64,000 nt of DNA, from NCBI RefSeq assembly GCF_036711975.1, contig NC_091968.1, positions 14,446,001 through 14,510,000 on the forward strand, given 5' to 3'. The position numbers and the translations under genes are program-made. The stretch comes from Onthophagus taurus. Its lineage: Eukaryota; Arthropoda; Insecta; Coleoptera; Scarabaeidae. Below, one piece after another: positions 51,267 through 64,000 of the stretch (position 1 is the first letter of the stretch; each line of letters starts with the position of its first letter). Under the pieces are notes generated by a model. It saw nothing but the letters and a program-made list of their open reading frames with translations. It was not told the origin of the DNA and made no database searches.

Positions 51267-54200
51267 TCAAACATGGCTCAGAACGGCGTATAACGTCATA
51301 ATATCACGTTTTGGGCACATTTTGTTTTTTATCTCCAACATGCTCCAAGATGTCATTTGGCGCCTGAATATCACAAATATGGTAAACAGAATTATCGGAA
51401 CCAAAAGTGATAGAAAGTTCAAACATGGCTCAGAACGGCGTATAACGTCATAATATAACGTTTTGGGCACATTTTGTTTTTTATATCCAACATGCTCCAA
51501 TGTGACATTTGGCATCTGAATATCACATATATGGTCGACAGAATTACCGGAACCAAAAGTGATAGAAAGTTCAAACATGGCTCAGAACGGCGTATAACGT
51601 CATAATATCACGTTTTGGGCACATTTTGTTTTTTATCTCCAACATGCTCCAATGTGACATTTGGCATCTGAATATCACATATATGGTCGACAGAATTACC
51701 GGAACCAAAAGTGATAGAAAGTTCAAACATGTCTCAGAACGGCGTATAACGTCATAATATCACGTTTTGGGCACATTTTGTTTTTTATCTCCAACATGCT
51801 CCAAGATGTCATTTGGCACCTGAATATCACAAATATGGTCAACAGAATTACCGGAACCAAAAGTGATAGAAAGTTCAAACATGTCTCAGAACGGCGTATA
51901 ACGTCATAATATAAGGTTTTGGGCACATTTTGTTTTTTATCTCCAACATGCTCCAATGTGACATTTGGCATCTGAATATCACATATATGGTCGACAGAAT
52001 TACCGGAACCAAAAGTGATAGAAAGTTCAAACATGGCTCAGAACGGCGTATAACGTCATAATATCACGTTTTGGGCACATTTTGTTTTTTATCTCCAACA
52101 TGCTCCAATGTGACATTTGGCATCTGAATATCACATATATGGTCGACTGCATTACCGGAACCAAAAGTGATAGAAAGTTCAAACATGTCTCAGAACGGCG
52201 TATAACGTCATAATATCACGTTTTGGGCACATTTTGTTTTTTATCTCCAACATGCTCCAAGATGTCATTTGGCGCCTGAATAACACAAATATGGTCAGCA
52301 GAATTATCGGAACCAAAAGTGATAGAAAGTTCAAACATGGCTCAGAACGGCGTATAACGTCATAATATCACGTTTTGGGCACATTTTGTTTTTTATCTCC
52401 AACTTGCTCCAACATGTCATTTGGCGCCTGAATAACACAAATATGGTCAGCAGAATTATCGGAACCAAAAGTGATAGAAAGTTCAAACATGGCTCAGAAC
52501 GGCGTATAACATCATAATATCACGTTTTGGGCACATTTTGTTTTTTATCTCCAACATGGTTCAACATGTCATTTGGCTCCTAAATATCACAAATATGGTC
52601 AGCAGAATTATCGGAACCAAAAGTGATAGAAAGTTCAAACATGGCTCAGAACGGCGTATAACGTCATAATATCACGTTTTGGGCATATTTTGTTTTTTAT
52701 CTCCAACATGGTTCAACATGTCATTTGGATCCTAAATATCACAAATATGGTCAGCAGAATTATCGGAACCAAAAGTGATAGAAAGTTCAAACATGTCTCA
52801 GAACGGCGTATAAAGTCATAATATCACGTTTTGGGCACATTTTATTTTTTATCTCCAACATGGTTCAACATGTCATTTGGCACCTGAATATCACAAATAT
52901 GGTCAACAGAATTACCGGAACCAAAAGTGATAGAAAGTTCAAACATGTCTCAGAACGGCGTATAACGTCATAATATAACGTTTTGGGCACATTTTGTTTT
53001 TTATCTCCAACATGCTCCAATGTGACATTTGGCATCTGAATATCACATATATGGTCGACAGAATTACCGGAACCAAAAGTGATAGAAAGTTCAAACATGG
53101 CTCAGAACGGCGTATAACGTCATAATATCACGTTTTGGGCACATTTTGTTTTTTATCTCCAACATGCTCCAATGTGACATTTGGCATCTGAATATCACAT
53201 ATATGGTCGACTGAATTACCGGAACCAAAAGTGATAGAAAGTTCAAACATGTCTCAGAACGGCGTATAACGTCATAATATCACGTTTTGGGCACATTTTG
53301 TTTTTTATCTCCAATATGCTCCAAGATGTCATTTGGCGCCTGAATATCACAAATATGGTCAACAGAATTATCGGAACCAAAAGTGATAGAAAGTTCAAAC
53401 ATGGCTCAGAACGGCGTATAACGTCATAATATCACGTTTTGGGCACATTTTGTTTTTTATCTCCAACATGCTCCAAGATGTCATTTGGCGCCTGAATATC
53501 ACAAATATGGTAAACAGAATTATCGGAACCAAAAGTGATAGAAAGTTCAAACATGGCTCAGAACGGCGTATAACGTCATAATATAACGTTTTGGGCACAT
53601 TTTGTTTTTTATATCCAACATGCTCCAATGTGACATTTGGCATCTGAATATCACATATATGGTCGACAGAATTACCGGAACCAAAAGTGATAGAAAGTTC
53701 AAACATGGCTCAGAACGGCGTATAACGTCATAATATCACGTTTTGGGCACATTTTGTTTTTTATCTCCAACATGCTCCAATGTGACATTTGGCATCTGAA
53801 TATCACATATATGGTCGACAGAATTACCGGAACCAAAAGTGATAGAAAGTTCAAACATGTCTCAGAACGGCGTATAACGTCATAATATCACGTTTTGGGC
53901 ACATTTTGTTTTTTATCTCCAACATGCTCCAAGATGTCATTTGGCACCTGAATATCACAAATATGGTCAACAGAATTACCGGAACCAAAAGTGATAGAAA
54001 GTTCAAACATGTCTCAGAACGGCGTATAACGTCATAATATAACGTTTTGGGCACATTTTGTTTTTTATCTCCAACATGCTCCAATGTGACATTTGGCATC
54101 TGAATATCACATATATGGTCGACAGAATTACCGGAACCAAAAGTGATAGAAAGTTCAAACATGGCTCAGAACGGCGTATAACGTCATAATATCACGTTTT

Positions 54201-57200
54201 GGGCACATTTTGTTTTTTATCTCCAACATGCTCCAATGTGACATTTGGCATCTGAATATCACATATATGGTCGACTGAATTACCGGAACCAAAAGTGATA
54301 GAAAGTTCAAACATGTCTCAGAACGGCGTATAACGTCATAATATCACGTTTTGGGCACATTTTGTTTTTTATCTCCAACATGCTCCAAGATGTCATTTGG
54401 CGCCTGAATAACACAAATATGGTCAGCAGAATTATCGGAACCAAAAGTGATAGAAAGTTCAAACATGGCTCAGAACGGCGTATAACGTCATAATATCACG
54501 TTTTGGGCACATTTTGTTTTTTATCTCCAACTTGCTCCAACATGTCATTTGGCGCCTGAATATCACAAATATGGTCAACAGAATTATCGGAACCAAAAGT
54601 GATAGAAAGTTCAAACATGGCTCAGAACGGCGTATAACGTCATAATATCACGTTTTGGGCACATTTTGTTTTTTGTCTCCAACATGCTCCAAAATGTCAT
54701 TTGGCGCCTGAATATCACAAATATGGTCAACAGAATTATCGGAACGAAAAGTGATAGAAAGTTCAAACATGACTCAGAACGGCGTATAACGTCATAATAT
54801 CACGTTTTGGCACATTTTGTTTTTTATCTCCAACATGGTCCAATGTGACATTTGGCATCTGAATATCACATATATGGTCGACAGAATTACCGGAAACAAA
54901 AGTGATAGAAAGTTCAAACATGGCTCAGAACGGCGTATAACGTCATAATATCACGTTTTGGGCACATTTTGTTTTTTATCTCCAACATGCTCCAATGTGA
55001 CATTTGGCATCTTAATATCACATATATGGTCGACAGAATTACCGGAACCAAAAGTGATAGAAAGTTCAAACATGTCTCAGAACGGCGTATAAAGTCATAA
55101 TATCACGTTTTGGGCACATTTTGTTTTTTATCTCCAACATGCTCCAAGATGTCATTTGGCACCTGAATATCACAAATATGGTCAACAGAATTACCGGAAC
55201 CAAAAGTGATAGAAAGTTCAAACATGTCTCAGAACGGCGTATAACGTCATAATATAACGTTTTGGGCACATTTTGTTTTTTATCTCCAACATGCTCCAAT
55301 GTGACATTTGGCATCTGAATATCACATATATGGTCGACAGAATTACCGGAACCAAAAGTGATAGAAAGTTCAAACATGGCTCAGAACGGCGTATAACGTC
55401 ATAATATCACGTTTTGGGCACATTTTGTTTTTTATCTCCAACATGCTCCAATGTGACATTTGGCATCTGAATATCACATATATGGTCGACTGAATTACCG
55501 GAACCAAAAGTGATAGAAAGTTCAAACATGTCTCAGAACGGCGTATAACGTCATAATATCACGTTTTGGGCACATTTTGTTTTTTATCTCCAATATGCTC
55601 CAAGATGTCATTTGGCGCCTGAATATCACAAATATGGTCAACAGAATTATCGGAACCAAAAGTGATAGAAAGTTCAAACATGGCTCAGAACGGCGTATAA
55701 CGTCATAATATCACGTTTTGGGCACATTTTGTTTTTTATCTCCAACATGCTCCAAGATGTCATTTGGCGCCTGAATATCACAAATATGGTAAACAGAATT
55801 ATCGGAACCAAAAGTGATAGAAAGTTCAAACATGGCTCAGAACGGCGTATAACGTCATAATATAACGTTTTGGGCACATTTTGTTTTTTATATCCAACAT
55901 GCTCCAATGTGACATTTGGCATCTGAATATCACATATATGGTCGACAGAATTACCGGAACCAAAAGTGATAGAAAGTTCAAACATGGCTCAGAACGGCGT
56001 ATAACGTCATAATATCACGTTTTGGGCACATTTTGTTTTTTATCTCCAACATGCTCCAATGTGACATTTGGCATCTGAATATCACATATATGGTCGACAG
56101 AATTACCGGAACCAAAAGTGATAGAAAGTTCAAACATGTCTCAGAACGGCGTATAACGTCATAATATCACGTTTTGGGCACATTTTGTTTTTTATCTCCA
56201 ACATGCTCCAAGATGTCATTTGGCACCTGAATATCACAAATATGGTCAACAGAATTACCGGAACCAAAAGTGATAGAAAGTTCAAACATGTCTCAGAACG
56301 GCGTATAACGTCATAATATAAGGTTTTGGGCACATTTTGTTTTTTATCTCCAACATGCTCCAATGTGACATTTGGCATCTGAATATCACATATATGGTCG
56401 ACAGAATTACCGGAACCAAAAGTGATAGAAAGTTCAAACATGGCTCAGAACGGCGTATAACGTCATAATATCACGTTTTGGGCACATTTTGTTTTTTATC
56501 TCCAACATGCTCCAATGTGACATTTGGCATCTGAATATCACATATATGGTCGACTGCATTACCGGAACCAAAAGTGATAGAAAGTTCAAACATGTCTCAG
56601 AACGGCGTATAACGTCATAATATCACGTTTTGGGCACATTTTGTTTTTTATCTCCAACATGCTCCAAGATGTCATTTGGCGCCTGAATAACACAAATATG
56701 GTCAGCAGAATTATCGGAACCAAAAGTGATAGAAAGTTCAAACATGGCTCAGAACGGCGTATAACGTCATAATATCACGTTTTGGGCACATTTTGTTTTT
56801 TATCTCCAACTTGCTCCAACATGTCATTTGGCGCCTGAATAACACAAATATGGTCAGCAGAATTATCGGAACCAAAAGTGATAGAAAGTTCAAACATGGC
56901 TCAGAACGGCGTATAACATCATAATATCACGTTTTGGGCACATTTTGTTTTTTATCTCCAACATGGTTCAACATGTCATTTGGCTCCTAAATATCACAAA
57001 TATGGTCAGCAGAATTATCGGAACCAAAAGTGATAGAAAGTTCAAACATGGCTCAGAACGGCGTATAACGTCATAATATCACGTTTTGGGCATATTTTGT
57101 TTTTTATCTCCAACATGGTTCAACATGTCATTTGGATCCTAAATATCACAAATATGGTCAGCAGAATTATCGGAACCAAAAGTGATAGAAAGTTCAAACA

Positions 57201-57350
57201 TGTCTCAGAACGGCGTATAAAGTCATAATATCACGTTTTGGGCACATTTTATTTTTTATCTCCAACATGGTTCAACATGTCATTTGGCACCTGAATATCA
57301 CAAATATGGTCAACAGAATTACCGGAACCAAAAGTGATAGAAAGTTCAAA
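51267..57350. repeat. Higher-order satellite repeats at 2128, 2279 and 4407 bp
   Basis: Rare variants such as TTTTTTATATCCAAC recur at about 51480, 53608 and 55888 (offsets 2128 and 2279). The stretch 51267-52940 recurs at 55674-57347 at offset 4407, including TATAAGGTTTTGGG and the adjoining GGATCCTAAAT monomer. Confidence 0.85.
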
Positions 57351-60300
57351 CATGGCTCAGAACGGCGTATAACGTCATAATATCACGTGTTGGGCACATT
57401 TTGTTTTTTCTCTCCGACTTGCTCCAACATGTCATTTGGTGCCTGAATAACACAAATATGGTCAGCAGAATTATCGGAACCAAAAGTGATAGAAAGTTCA
57501 AACATGGTTCAGAACGGCGTATAACGTCATAATATCACGTTTTGGGCACATTTTGTTTTTTATCTCCAACATGCTCCAAGATGTCATTTGGCGCCTGAAT
57601 ATCACAAATATGGTCAACAGAATTATCGGAACCAAAAGTGATAGAAAGTTCAAACATGGCTCAGAACGGCGTATAACGTCATAATATCACGTTTTGGGCA
57701 CACTTTGTTTTTTATTTTCGACTTGCTCCAACATGTTATTTGACGCCTGAATATCACAAATATGGTCAGCAGAATTATCGGAACCAAAAGTGATAGAAAG
57801 TTCAAACATGGCTCAGAACGGCGTATAACGTCAGAATATAACGTTTTGGGCACATTTTGTTTTTTATCTCCAACATGGTTCAACATGTCATTTGGCTCCT
57901 AAATATCACAAATATGGTCAGCAGAATTATCGGAACCAAAAGTGATAGAAAGTTCAAACATGGCTCAGAACGGCGTATAACGTCATAATATTACGTTTTG
58001 GGCACATTTTGTTTTTTATCTCCAACATGGTTCAACATGTCATTTGGCGCCTGAATAACACAAATATGGTCAGCAGAATTATCGGAACCAAAAGTGATAG
58101 AAAGTTCAAACATGGCTCAGAACGGCGTATAACGTCATAATATTACGTTTTGGGCACATTTTGTTTTTTATCTCCAACATGGTTCAACATGTCATTTGGC
58201 GCCTGAATAACACAAATATGATCGGCAGAATTATCGGAACCAAAAGTGATAGAAAGTTCAAACATGGCTCAGAACGGCGTATAACGTCATAATATCACGT
58301 TTTGGGCACATTTTGTTTTTTATCTCCAACATGGTTCAACATGTCATTTGGCTCCTAAATATCACAAATATGGTCAGCAGAATTATCGGAACCAAAAGTG
58401 ATAGAAAGTTCAAACATGGCTCAGAACGGCGTATAACGTCATAATATCACGTTTTGGGCACATTTTGTTTTTTATCTCCGTCTTGCTCCAACATGTTATT
58501 TGGCGCCTGAATATCACAAATATGGTCAGCAGAATTATCGGAACCAAAAGTGATAGAAAGTTCAAACATGGCTCAGAACGGCGTACAACGTCATAATATC
58601 ACGTTTTGGGCACATTTTGTTTTTTATCTCCAACATGGTTCAACATGTCATTTGGCTCCTAAATATCACAAATATGGTCAGCAGAATTATCGGAACCAAA
58701 AGTGATAGAAAGTTCAAACATGGCTCAGAACGGCGTATAACGTCATAATATCACGTTTTGGGCACATTTTGTTTTTTATCTCCGACTTGCTCCAACATGT
58801 TATTTGGCGCCTGAATATCACAAATATGGTCAGCAGAATTATCGGAACCAAAAGTGATAGAAAGTTCAAACATGGCTCAGAACGGCGTATAACGTCATAA
58901 TATCACGTTTTGGGCACATTTTGTTTTTTATCTCCAACATGGTTCAACATGTCATTTGGCGCCTGAATAACACAAATATGGTCAGCAGAATTATCGGAAC
59001 CAAAAGTGATAAAAAGTTCAAACATGGCTCAGAACGGCGTATAACGTCATAATATTACGTTTTGGGCACATTTTGTTTTTTATCTCCAACATGGTTCAAC
59101 ATGTCATTTGGCGCCTGAATAACACAAATATGATCGGCAGAATTATCGGAACCAAAAGTGATAGAAAGTTCAAACATGGCTCAGAACGGCGTATAACGTC
59201 ATAATATCACGTTTTGGGCACATTTTGTTTTTTATCTCCAACATGGTTCAACATGTCATTTGGCTCCTAAATATCACAAATATGGTCAGCAGAATTATCG
59301 GAACCAAAAGTGATAGAAAGTTCAAACATGGCTCAGAACGGCGTATAACGTCATAATATCACGTTTTGGGCACATTTTGTTTTTTATCTCCGTCTTGCTC
59401 CAACATGTCATTTAGCTCCTAAATATCACAAATATGGTCAGCAGAATTATCGGAACCAAAAGTGATAGAAAGTTCAAACATGGCTCAGAACGGCGTATAA
59501 CGTCATAATATCACGTTTTGAGCACATTTTGTTTTTTATCTCCAACTTGCTCCAACATGTCATTTGGTGCCTGAATAACACAAATATGGTCAGCAGAATT
59601 ATCGGAACCAAAAGTGATAGAAAGTTCAAACATGGCTCAGAACGGCGTATAACGTCATAATAGCACGTTTTGGGCACATTTTGTTTTTTATCTCCAACAT
59701 GGTTCAACATGTCATTTGGCGCCTGAATAACACAAATATGGTCAGCAGAATTATCGGAACCAAAAGTGATAGAAAGTTCAAACATGGCTCAGAACGGCGT
59801 ATAACGTCATAATATCACGTTTTGGGCACATTTTGTTTTTTATCTCCAACATGGTTCAACATGTCATTTGGCGCCTGAATAACACAAATATGGTCAGCAG
59901 AATTATCGGAACCAAAAGTGATAGAAAGTTCAAACATGGCTCAGAACGGCGTATAACGTCATAATATCACGTTTTGGGCACATTTTGTTTTTTATCTCCA
60001 ACATGGTTCAACATGTCATTTAGCTCCTAAATATCACAAATATGGTCAGCAGAATTATCGGAACCAAAAGTGATAGAAAGTTCAAACATGGCTCAGAACG
60101 GCGTATAACGTCATAATATCACGTTTTGGGCACATTTTGTTTTTTATCTCCGACTTGCTCCAACATGTTATTTGGCGCCTGAATATCACAAATATGGTCA
60201 GCAGAATTATCGGAACCAAAAGTGATAGAAAGTTCAAACATGGCTCAGAACGGCGTATAACGTCATAATATCACGTTTTGGGCACATTTTGTTTTTTATC

Positions 60301-63300
60301 TCCAACATGGTTCAACATGTCATTTGGCTCCTAAATATCAGAAATATGGTCAGCAGAATTATCGGAACCAAAAGTGATAGAAAGTTCAAACATGGCTCAG
60401 AACGGCGTATAACGTCATAATATCACGTTTTGGGCACATTTTGTTTTTTATCTCCAACATGGTTCAACATGTCATTTGGCTCCTAAATATCAGAAATATG
60501 GTCAGCAGAATTATCGGAACCAAAAGTGATAGAAAGTTCAAACATGGCTCAGAACGGCGTATAACGTCATAATATCACGTTTTGGGCACATTTTGTTTTT
60601 TATCTCCAACATGCTCCAAGATGTCATTTGGCGCCTGAATATCACAAATATGGTCAGCAGAATTATCGGAACCAAAAGTGATAGAAAGTTCAAACATGGC
60701 TCAGAACGGCGTATAACGTCATAATATCACGTTTTGGGCACATTTTGTTTTTTATCTCCAACATGGTTCAACATGTCATTTGGCTCCTAAATATCACAAA
60801 TATGGTCAGCAGAATTATCGGAACCAAAAGTGATAGAAAGTTCAAACATGGCTCAGAACGGCGTATAACGTCATAATATCACGTTTTGGGCACATTTTGT
60901 TTTTTATCTCCAACATGGTTCAACATGTCATTTGGCGCCTGAATAACACAAATATGGTCAGCAGAATTATCGGAACCAAAAGTGATAGAAAGTTCAAACA
61001 TGGCTCAGAACGGCGTATAACGTCATAATATCACGTTTTGGGCACATTTTGTTTTTTATCTCCAACATGGTTCAACATGTCATTTGGCGCCTGAATAACA
61101 CAAATATGGTCAGCAGAATTATCGGAACCAAAAGTGATAGAAAGTTCAAACATGGCTCAGAACGGCGTATAACGTCATAATATCACGTTTTGGGCACATT
61201 TTGTTTTTTATCTCCAACATGGTTCAACATGTCATTTAGCTCCTAAATATCACAAATATGGTCAGCAGAATTATCGGAACCAAAATTGATAGAAAGTTCA
61301 AACATGGCTCAGAACGGCGTATAACGTCATAATATCACGTTTTGGGCACATTTTGTTTTTTATCTCCAACTTGCTCCAACATGTCATTTGGTGCCTGAAT
61401 AACACAAATATGGTCAGCAGAATTATCGGAACCAAAAGTGATAGAAAGTTCAAACATGGCTCAGAACGGCGTATAACGTCATAATATCACGTTTTGGGCA
61501 CATTTTGTTTTTTATCTCCAATATGCTCCAAGATGTCATTTGGCGCCTGAATAACACAAATATGGTCAGCAGAATTATCGGAACCAAAAGTGATAGAAAG
61601 TTCAAACATGGCTCAGAACGGCGTATAACGTCATAATATCACGTTTTGGGCACATTTTGTTTTTTATCTCCAACATGGTTCAACATGTCATTTGGTGCCT
61701 GAATAACACAAATATGGTCAGCAGAATTATCGGAAACAAAAGTGATAGAAAGTTCAAACATGGCTCAGAACGGCGTATAACGTCATAATATCACGTTTTG
61801 GACACATTTTGTTTTTTATCTCCAACATGCTCCAAGATGTCATTTGGCGCCTGAATATCACAAATATGGTCAACAGAATTATCGGAACCAAAAGTGATAG
61901 AAAGTTCAAACATGGCTCAGAACGGCGTATAACGTCATAATATCACGTGTTGGGCACATTTTGTTTTTTATCTCCGACTTGCTCCAACATGTCATTTGGT
62001 GCCTGAATAACACAAATATGGTCAGCAGAATTATCGGAACCAAAAGTGATAGAAAGTTCAAACATGGTTCAGAACGGCGTATAACGTCATAATATCACGT
62101 TTTGGGCACATTTTGTTTTTTATCTCCAACATGCTCCAAGATGTCATTTGGCGCCTGAATATCACAAATATGGTCAACAGAATTATCGGAACCAAAAGTG
62201 ATAGAAAGTTCAAACATGGCTCAGAACGGCGTATAACGTCATAATATCACGTTTTGGGCACACTTTGTTTTTTATTTTCGACTTGCTCCAACATGTTATT
62301 TGACGCCTGAATATCACAAATATGGTCAGCAGAATTATCGGAACCAAAAGTGATAGAAAGTTCAAACATGGCTCAGAACGGCGTATAACGTCATAATATA
62401 ACGTTTTGGGCACATTTTGTTTTTTATCTCCAACATGGTTCAACATGTCATTTGGCTCCTAAATATCACAAATATGGTCAGCAGAATTATCGGAACCAAA
62501 AGTGATAGAAAGTTCAAACATGGCTCAGAACGGCGTATAACGTCATAATATTACGTTTTGGGCACATTTTGTTTTTTATCTCCAACATGGTTCAACATGT
62601 CATTTGGCGCCTGAATAACACAAATATGGTCAGCAGAATTATCGGAACCAAAAGTGATAGAAAGTTCAAACATGGCTCAGAACGGCGTATAACGTCATAA
62701 TATCACGTTTTGGGCACATTTTGTTTTTTATCTCCAACATGGTTCAACATGTCATTTGGCGCCTGAATAACACAAATATGGTCAGCAGAATTATCGGAAC
62801 CAAAAGTGATAGAAAGTTCAAACATGGCTCAGAACGGCGTATAACGTCATAATATTACGTTTTGGGCACATTTTGTTTTTTATCTCCAACATGGTTCAAC
62901 ATGTCATTTGGCGCCTGAATAACACAAATATGATCGGCAGAATTATCGGAACCAAAAGTGATAGAAAGTTCAAACATGGCTCAGAACGGCGTATAACGTC
63001 ATAATATCACGTTTTGGGCACATTTTGTTTTTTATCTCCAACATGGTTCAACATGTCATTTGGCTCCTAAATATCACAAATATGGTCAGCAGAATTATCG
63101 GAACCAAAAGTGATAGAAAGTTCAAACATGGCTCAGAACGGCGTATAACGTCATAATATCACGTTTTGGGCACATTTTGTTTTTTATCTCCGTCTTGCTC
63201 CAACATGTTATTTGGCGCCTGAATATCACAAATATGGTCAGCAGAATTATCGGAACCAAAAGTGATAGAAAGTTCAAACATGGCTCAGAACGGCGTACAA

Positions 63301-64000
63301 CGTCATAATATCACGTTTTGGGCACATTTTGTTTTTTATCTCCAACATGGTTCAACATGTCATTTGGCTCCTAAATATCACAAATATGGTCAGCAGAATT
63401 ATCGGAACCAAAAGTGATAGAAAGTTCAAACATGGCTCAGAACGGCGTATAACGTCATAATATCACGTTTTGGGCACATTTTGTTTTTTATCTCCGACTT
63501 GCTCCAACATGTTATTTGGCGCCTGAATATCACAAATATGGTCAGCAGAATTATCGGAACCAAAAGTGATAGAAAGTTCAAACATGGCTCAGAACGGCGT
63601 ATAACGTCATAATATCACGTTTTGGGCACATTTTGTTTTTTATCTCCAACATGGTTCAACATGTCATTTGGCGCCTGAATAACACAAATATGGTCAGCAG
63701 AATTATCGGAACCAAAAGTGATAGAAAGTTCAAACATGGCTCAGAACGGCGTATAACGTCATAATATTACGTTTTGGGCACATTTTGTTTTTTATCTCCA
63801 ACATGGTTCAACATGTCATTTGGCGCCTGAATAACACAAATATGATCGGCAGAATTATCGGAACCAAAAGTGATAGAAAGTTCAAACATGGCTCAGAACG
63901 GCGTATAACGTCATAATATCACGTTTTGGGCACATTTTGTTTTTTATCTCCAACATGGTTCAACATGTCATTTGGCTCCTAAATATCACAAATATGGTCA
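57340..64000. repeat. 4560-bp higher-order satellite repeat
   Basis: From about 57340 the monomer order recurs at about 61900 with offset 4560 (30 monomers), including CATGGTTCAGAACGG, TTTTATTTTCGACTTG and TATGATCGGCAGAATT variants. The second unit runs off the window. Confidence 0.85.

Larger units (their letters stand above)
48401..64000. repeat. 152-bp satellite array, right block
   Basis: About 103 monomers reaching the window end, in the same orientation as the other blocks. The left half is dominated by the ATGTGACATTTGGCATC type, the right half by the CAACATGTCATTTGG type. Higher-order repeats are listed separately. No gene is present. Confidence 0.97.

Noticed and set aside
48836-62446. 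Many minus-strand reading frames of 60-103 codons in the satellite with almost the same protein (start MFELSITFGS)
   Set aside because: They arise because two 152-bp monomers stay open in one frame. They have no independent promoter, splice or poly(A) context, and they change frame from monomer to monomer.

Overview
The window is animal nuclear DNA, most likely from an arthropod. It shows AT-rich intergenic DNA, GT-AG introns of about 60 nt, AATAAA signals, and gene families I associate with insect genomes. It holds three blocks of one 152-bp satellite (1-1120, 19708-30105, 48401-64000) interrupted by two full-length, nearly identical copies of one Polinton/Maverick (adintovirus-like) DNA element in opposite orientation: copy A at 1121-19707 (18,587 bp) and copy B at 30106-48400 (18,295 bp). 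The host and its species are inferred, not read from a host gene, because no host gene is present.

Each copy has about 446-bp terminal inverted repeats that start AGTAGTAGAT and a 6-bp target-site duplication (AACGTC for A, GCTCAG for B). The different duplications show two independent integrations into the same satellite. Element map, from the polymerase end: a spliced protein-primed family B DNA polymerase reads inward. Then come the genes of the other strand, listed here in the reverse of their transcription order: integrase with chromodomain, a 135-aa protein, a 386-aa DUF8207-like protein, packaging ATPase, a Cys-rich 186-aa protein, a Pro-rich 385-aa protein with a PPxY motif, a gene-free centre with a GC-rich palindrome and 68-bp repeats, a 111-aa and a 171-aa protein, double jelly-roll major capsid candidate, a 56-aa protein, penton candidate, adenain-like protease, PLA2-domain minor capsid protein, a 74-aa protein, a 240-299-aa protein and a 160-aa protein. 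Polymerase and integrase would copy and insert the element. ATPase, two jelly-roll proteins, protease and the PLA2 protein form a virion-assembly set, so the element looks like an integrated virus as much as a transposon.

The most striking feature is the start of the protease. It has no ATG for its conserved N-terminus, but its frame opens in the -1 frame at an A_AAA_AAC heptamer directly before the stop codon of the PLA2 gene, with a possible stem 8 nt downstream. This is the layout of a programmed -1 frameshift of retroviral gag-pro type. Other unusual points are a near-perfect 115-nt hairpin in every terminus, one TGACCT-rich promoter module used at both ends and again internally, a TAATG stop-start overlap before the integrase, and a tandemly duplicated exon plus intron.

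Copy A has every gene intact. Copy B is intact except for the polymerase, which has a 253-bp frameshifting deletion and a nonsense codon, so B is probably non-autonomous. All 292 bp of length difference between the copies are accounted for by seven indels. The satellite shows higher-order repeats (offsets 2714, 2128/2279, 4407 and 4560 bp), and two of these contain an uninterrupted version of the copy B insertion site.
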